From assembly GCA_947385505.1 (NCBI GenBank), contig CANDLP010000097.1, forward strand, positions 1-7,843: DNA of 7,843 nt, written 5' to 3'. Of the stretch, positions 5,872 through 7,843 are shown piece by piece. A program made the translations under genes and the position numbers. The notes below the pieces were generated by a model that saw only the letters and a list, made by a program, of their open reading frames with translations, searched no databases and had not been told where the DNA came from. Within the stretch, counting starts at the first letter, position 1. Each line of letters starts with the position of its first letter. The DNA is from an uncultured Clostridia bacterium. Its GTDB lineage: Bacteria; Bacillota; Clostridia; Oscillospirales; Ruminococcaceae.

Positions 5872-5903
5872 TTTACTTAAATTTTCGATTAATTTTAAGT
5901 AAA
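5872..5903. promoter_or_regulatory. Inverted repeat between the divergent promoters, possible operator
   Basis: Perfect 10-base arms TTTACTTAAA (5872-5881) and TTTAAGTAAA (5894-5903) are separated by 12 AT-rich bases. It lies about 44 bases upstream of the GH130 -35 box and about 84 bases upstream of the mutase -35 box, in gene-free sequence. It could be a regulator site serving one or both genes. No regulator gene for it is in the window, and the AT-rich content raises the chance of a fortuitous palindrome. Confidence 0.4.
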
Positions 5904-5987
5904 AACCTTTCGGTATGATTTTTTCGGAAAGTACAGCATTTTCTTGACAAATATACACAATTCACCGCATGGTAATAAAAAAGATTA

Positions 5988-6016
5988 TTGCAATTTGGCA
6001 AAATATATGCTATACT
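5988..6016 (+). promoter_or_regulatory. Promoter of the phosphohexomutase gene
   Basis: TTGCAA (5988-5993) and TATACT (6011-6016) are 17 bases apart. The expected start is near 6023, leaving a leader of about 55 bases. A perfect TTGACA at 5944-5949 has no -10 box at the right distance and is not used in this reading. Confidence 0.75.
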
Positions 6017-6078
6017 AAAAGCAGCAGTTATTTTGCGGTTAAGCCGTATATTAAAATATAATAAAGGAGAACTTTGCT

Positions 6079-7788
6079 ATGGACATCAATCAGCTTTATA
6101 ATCTCTGGCTTGAAAACGCATCGGCCGATCCCGATCTTAAAACAGAGCTGGAAAGTATAAGGGGAAAAGAGGAGGAGATCTCCGACCGCTTTTACCGTGA
6201 GCTGGAATTCGGTACCGGCGGGCTTCGCGGCGTTATCGGCGCGGGCACCAACAGAATGAACGTTTATACCGTGAACAAGGCAACTCAGGGACTTGCCGAC
6301 TATATAAGGAATCACGGCGGTAAAAGCGTTGCAATAAGCTGTGACAGCCGCATTAAATCCGATTATTTTGCCCGTTCCGCCGCGGAAGTGTTTGCCGGAA
6401 ACGGTATCAAGGTACATATTTACAGCGAGCTTATGCCTACGCCTATGCTCTCTTGGGCGGTGCGCGCTCTTAAGTGCGATGCGGGCGTAATGGTGACCGC
6501 CAGCCACAATCCCGCAAAATATAACGGATATAAGGTATACGGAAACGACGGCTGTCAGGTCACTATAGAGGCCGCCGACGAAATTTTAAGCTATATAGGA
6601 AAGACAGATATATTTAAAGGCGTAAAGACAGCCGATTTTGACGAAAGCGTAAAGAGCGGTTTAATAAGCTTTATCGGACAGGATATAATTGACGCATACA
6701 TTGCGGAGGTTAAAAAGCAGTCTCTCCACTCCGATATCTGCGCCGCCGCGGGTCTTAAGGTGGTTTACACCCCTCTCAACGGCGCGGGAAATAAGCCGGT
6801 ACGCCGCATTTTAAAGGAAATAGGCATAAAAGACGTGGTAGTTGTCCCCGAACAGGAGAATCCTGACGGAAACTTCACCACCTGTCCTTATCCCAATCCC
6901 GAAATAAGAGAAGCGCTTGAACTTGGCTTAAAGCTTTGTGAAAAGGAAAAGCCCGATCTTCTTCTTGCCACCGACCCTGACAGCGACAGAGTCGGCATAG
7001 CCGTTCCCGACGGGGACAAGTACGCTTTGTTCAGCGGCAACGAGGTAGGCGCAATGCTCCTTGAATATGTTGCGAGAGAGAGGAAGGCTCTGGGAAGAAT
7101 GCCCGAAGCGCCTTTGGCGGTAAAGACTATTGTCACCACCGATATAACCTCCAAGATTGCCGCCAAGTACGGCGTTGAGCTGGTGGAAGTGCTGACGGGA
7201 TTTAAGTTTATAGGGGAACAGATAGGTTTCCTTGAAAAGGCAGGCAGGCAGGACAGATACATCTTCGGCTTTGAGGAAAGCTACGGCTATCTTGCGGGAG
7301 GATATGTAAGGGACAAGGACGCAGTTGTAGCCTCAATGCTTATCTGTGAAATGGCGGCTTTTTACCGTGCACAGGGCAAGAGTCTTATTCAGGTGCGCAG
7401 AGAGATGTATGAAGAATACGGCTTCTACTGCAATAAGCTTGACACCTTTACCTTTGAAGGCGAAAGCGGTATGCAGAAGATGAGCGGTATTATGGACAAG
7501 ATGCGCACCGATTACCCAAAATCGGTAGCCGGCTTTAAAGTTATCGGGCTGGCGGATTACGAGGCAAGCGAAAAAACTGATCTTGCCACCGGGGCCAAGG
7601 AAAAAATTACTCTTCCCAAATCCAACGTTATCAGCCTTTATCTTGAAGGCGGAAACAAGGCGATAGTAAGACCCAGCGGCACCGAACCCAAGCTTAAGGT
7701 TTACTACACCGCCGTTGGAGACACCATGGAGAATGCGGAAGCGCTTCAGAAAAAAATGTCCGATGAGTTTAAGGAGTTGGTTAAATAA
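6079..7788 (+). CDS. pgcA: Alpha-D-phosphohexomutase (phosphoglucomutase/phosphomannomutase family, PgcA-like)
   Basis: Cytosolic Mg-dependent enzyme interconverting hexose 1- and 6-phosphates, linking glycolysis with sugar-nucleotide and storage-polymer synthesis. All four family loops are intact in the 569-residue product. The phosphoserine loop is TASHNPAKYNGYK with S142. The metal loop is ATDPDSDR with D299, D301 and D303. The sugar-specificity loop is GFEESYGY (397-404), and the phosphate-binding loop is RPSGTEPK (531-538). An N-terminal ELEFGTGGLRG segment (41-51) matches the long bacterial branch (about 570-580 residues) to which B. subtilis PgcA belongs. AAAGGAG lies about 9 bases before the ATG. 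It is transcribed divergently from the GH130 phosphorylase, so activity on mannose 1-phosphate as well as glucose 1-phosphate is plausible. Glucose-type activity is the default family expectation, and the symbol reflects homology only. Confidence 0.94.
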   Translation: MDINQLYNLWLENASADPDLKTELESIRGKEEEISDRFYRELEFGTGGLRGVIGAGTNRMNVYTVNKATQGLADYIRNHGGKSVAISCDSRIKSDYFARSAAEVFAGNGIKVHIYSELMPTPMLSWAVRALKCDAGVMVTASHNPAKYNGYKVYGNDGCQVTIEAADEILSYIGKTDIFKGVKTADFDESVKSGLISFIGQDIIDAYIAEVKKQSLHSDICAAAGLKVVYTPLNGAGNKPVRRILKEIGIKDVVVVPEQENPDGNFTTCPYPNPEIREALELGLKLCEKEKPDLLLATDPDSDRVGIAVPDGDKYALFSGNEVGAMLLEYVARERKALGRMPEAPLAVKTIVTTDITSKIAAKYGVELVEVLTGFKFIGEQIGFLEKAGRQDRYIFGFEESYGYLAGGYVRDKDAVVASMLICEMAAFYRAQGKSLIQVRREMYEEYGFYCNKLDTFTFEGESGMQKMSGIMDKMRTDYPKSVAGFKVIGLADYEASEKTDLATGAKEKITLPKSNVISLYLEGGNKAIVRPSGTEPKLKVYYTAVGDTMENAEALQKKMSDEFKELVK

Positions 7789-7805
7789 TCCTTATACTGT
7801 TTTCG

Positions 7806-7836
7806 CTTTAAAAATAGACAAAGTCTATTTTTAAAG
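7806..7836 (+). terminator. Terminator hairpin after the phosphohexomutase gene
   Basis: A perfect 14-bp inverted repeat (7806-7819 with 7823-7836) surrounds a 3-base AAA loop. The stem core is AATAGAC/GTCTATT, flanked by runs of A and T, so it works symmetrically as an A-tract/hairpin/T-tract terminator in either direction. It starts 17 bases after the mutase stop codon. Being symmetric, it may also end a convergent gene beyond the window. Confidence 0.85.
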
Positions 7837-7843
7837 ATGCCGC

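Noticed and set aside
5944..5949. Perfect TTGACA upstream of the phosphohexomutase gene as its -35 box
   Set aside because: No -10-like hexamer lies 16-18 bases downstream; the TTGCAA/TATACT pair at 5988-6016 has correct spacing.
6028..6507. Leftward 159-codon frame opposite the start of the phosphohexomutase gene
   Set aside because: It is antisense to a gene with all family motifs intact and carries no family signature of its own.

Overview
The window looks like chromosome from a low-to-moderate GC Gram-positive anaerobe, most likely a gut or rumen clostridium of the Ruminococcus/Oscillospiraceae kind. This is inferred from four things: strong AGGAGG-type ribosome binding sites, TTGACA/TATAAT promoters, an LL-diaminopimelate aminotransferase (the DapL lysine route common in Clostridia), and a GH130 mannoside phosphorylase next to a phosphohexomutase. 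No species can be named from the sequence alone.

Layout. Everything from 1 to 5579 is read leftwards (- strand), in four transcription groups; the last gene is read rightwards. (1) 1-1868: a YtrA-type GntR repressor, an ABC ATPase and an ABC-2 permease cut by the window edge. They form a tightly coupled operon behind a consensus promoter whose start region is covered by a 29-bp palindromic operator. (2) 2131-3036: an aldo/keto reductase with a strong terminator. (3) 3148-4411: dapL with its own promoter. (4) 4469-5828: a GH130 beta-mannoside phosphorylase with a promoter, a roughly 210-nt leader and a terminator. (5) 5988-7836: a divergent alpha-D-phosphohexomutase (phosphoglucomutase/phosphomannomutase family) with a promoter and a terminator hairpin.

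How they work together. The GH130 enzyme should release alpha-mannose 1-phosphate from beta-mannosides. A phosphohexomutase of the kind encoded divergently could convert hexose 1-phosphates to the 6-phosphate, so the pair may link mannan or glucomannan breakdown to glycolysis. The ABC module is probably an inducible export or stress system. dapL supplies meso-diaminopimelate for lysine and peptidoglycan. The aldo/keto reductase is a general NADPH-dependent reductase with no clear link to its neighbours.

Most interesting region. The leader of the GH130 gene (about 5611-5780, - strand) can fold almost end to end. A small hairpin abuts an 18-bp closing helix whose two non-Watson-Crick positions are G-U pairs only in the sense RNA. 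Inside are further nested helices, two mutually exclusive pairings, and a 7-nt stretch complementary to the gene's own Shine-Dalgarno sequence. It matches no riboswitch class I recognise and is the best candidate for an undescribed regulatory element. A second foldable gene-free stretch lies at 1897-2071 and looks like a dispersed repeat or small RNA element.
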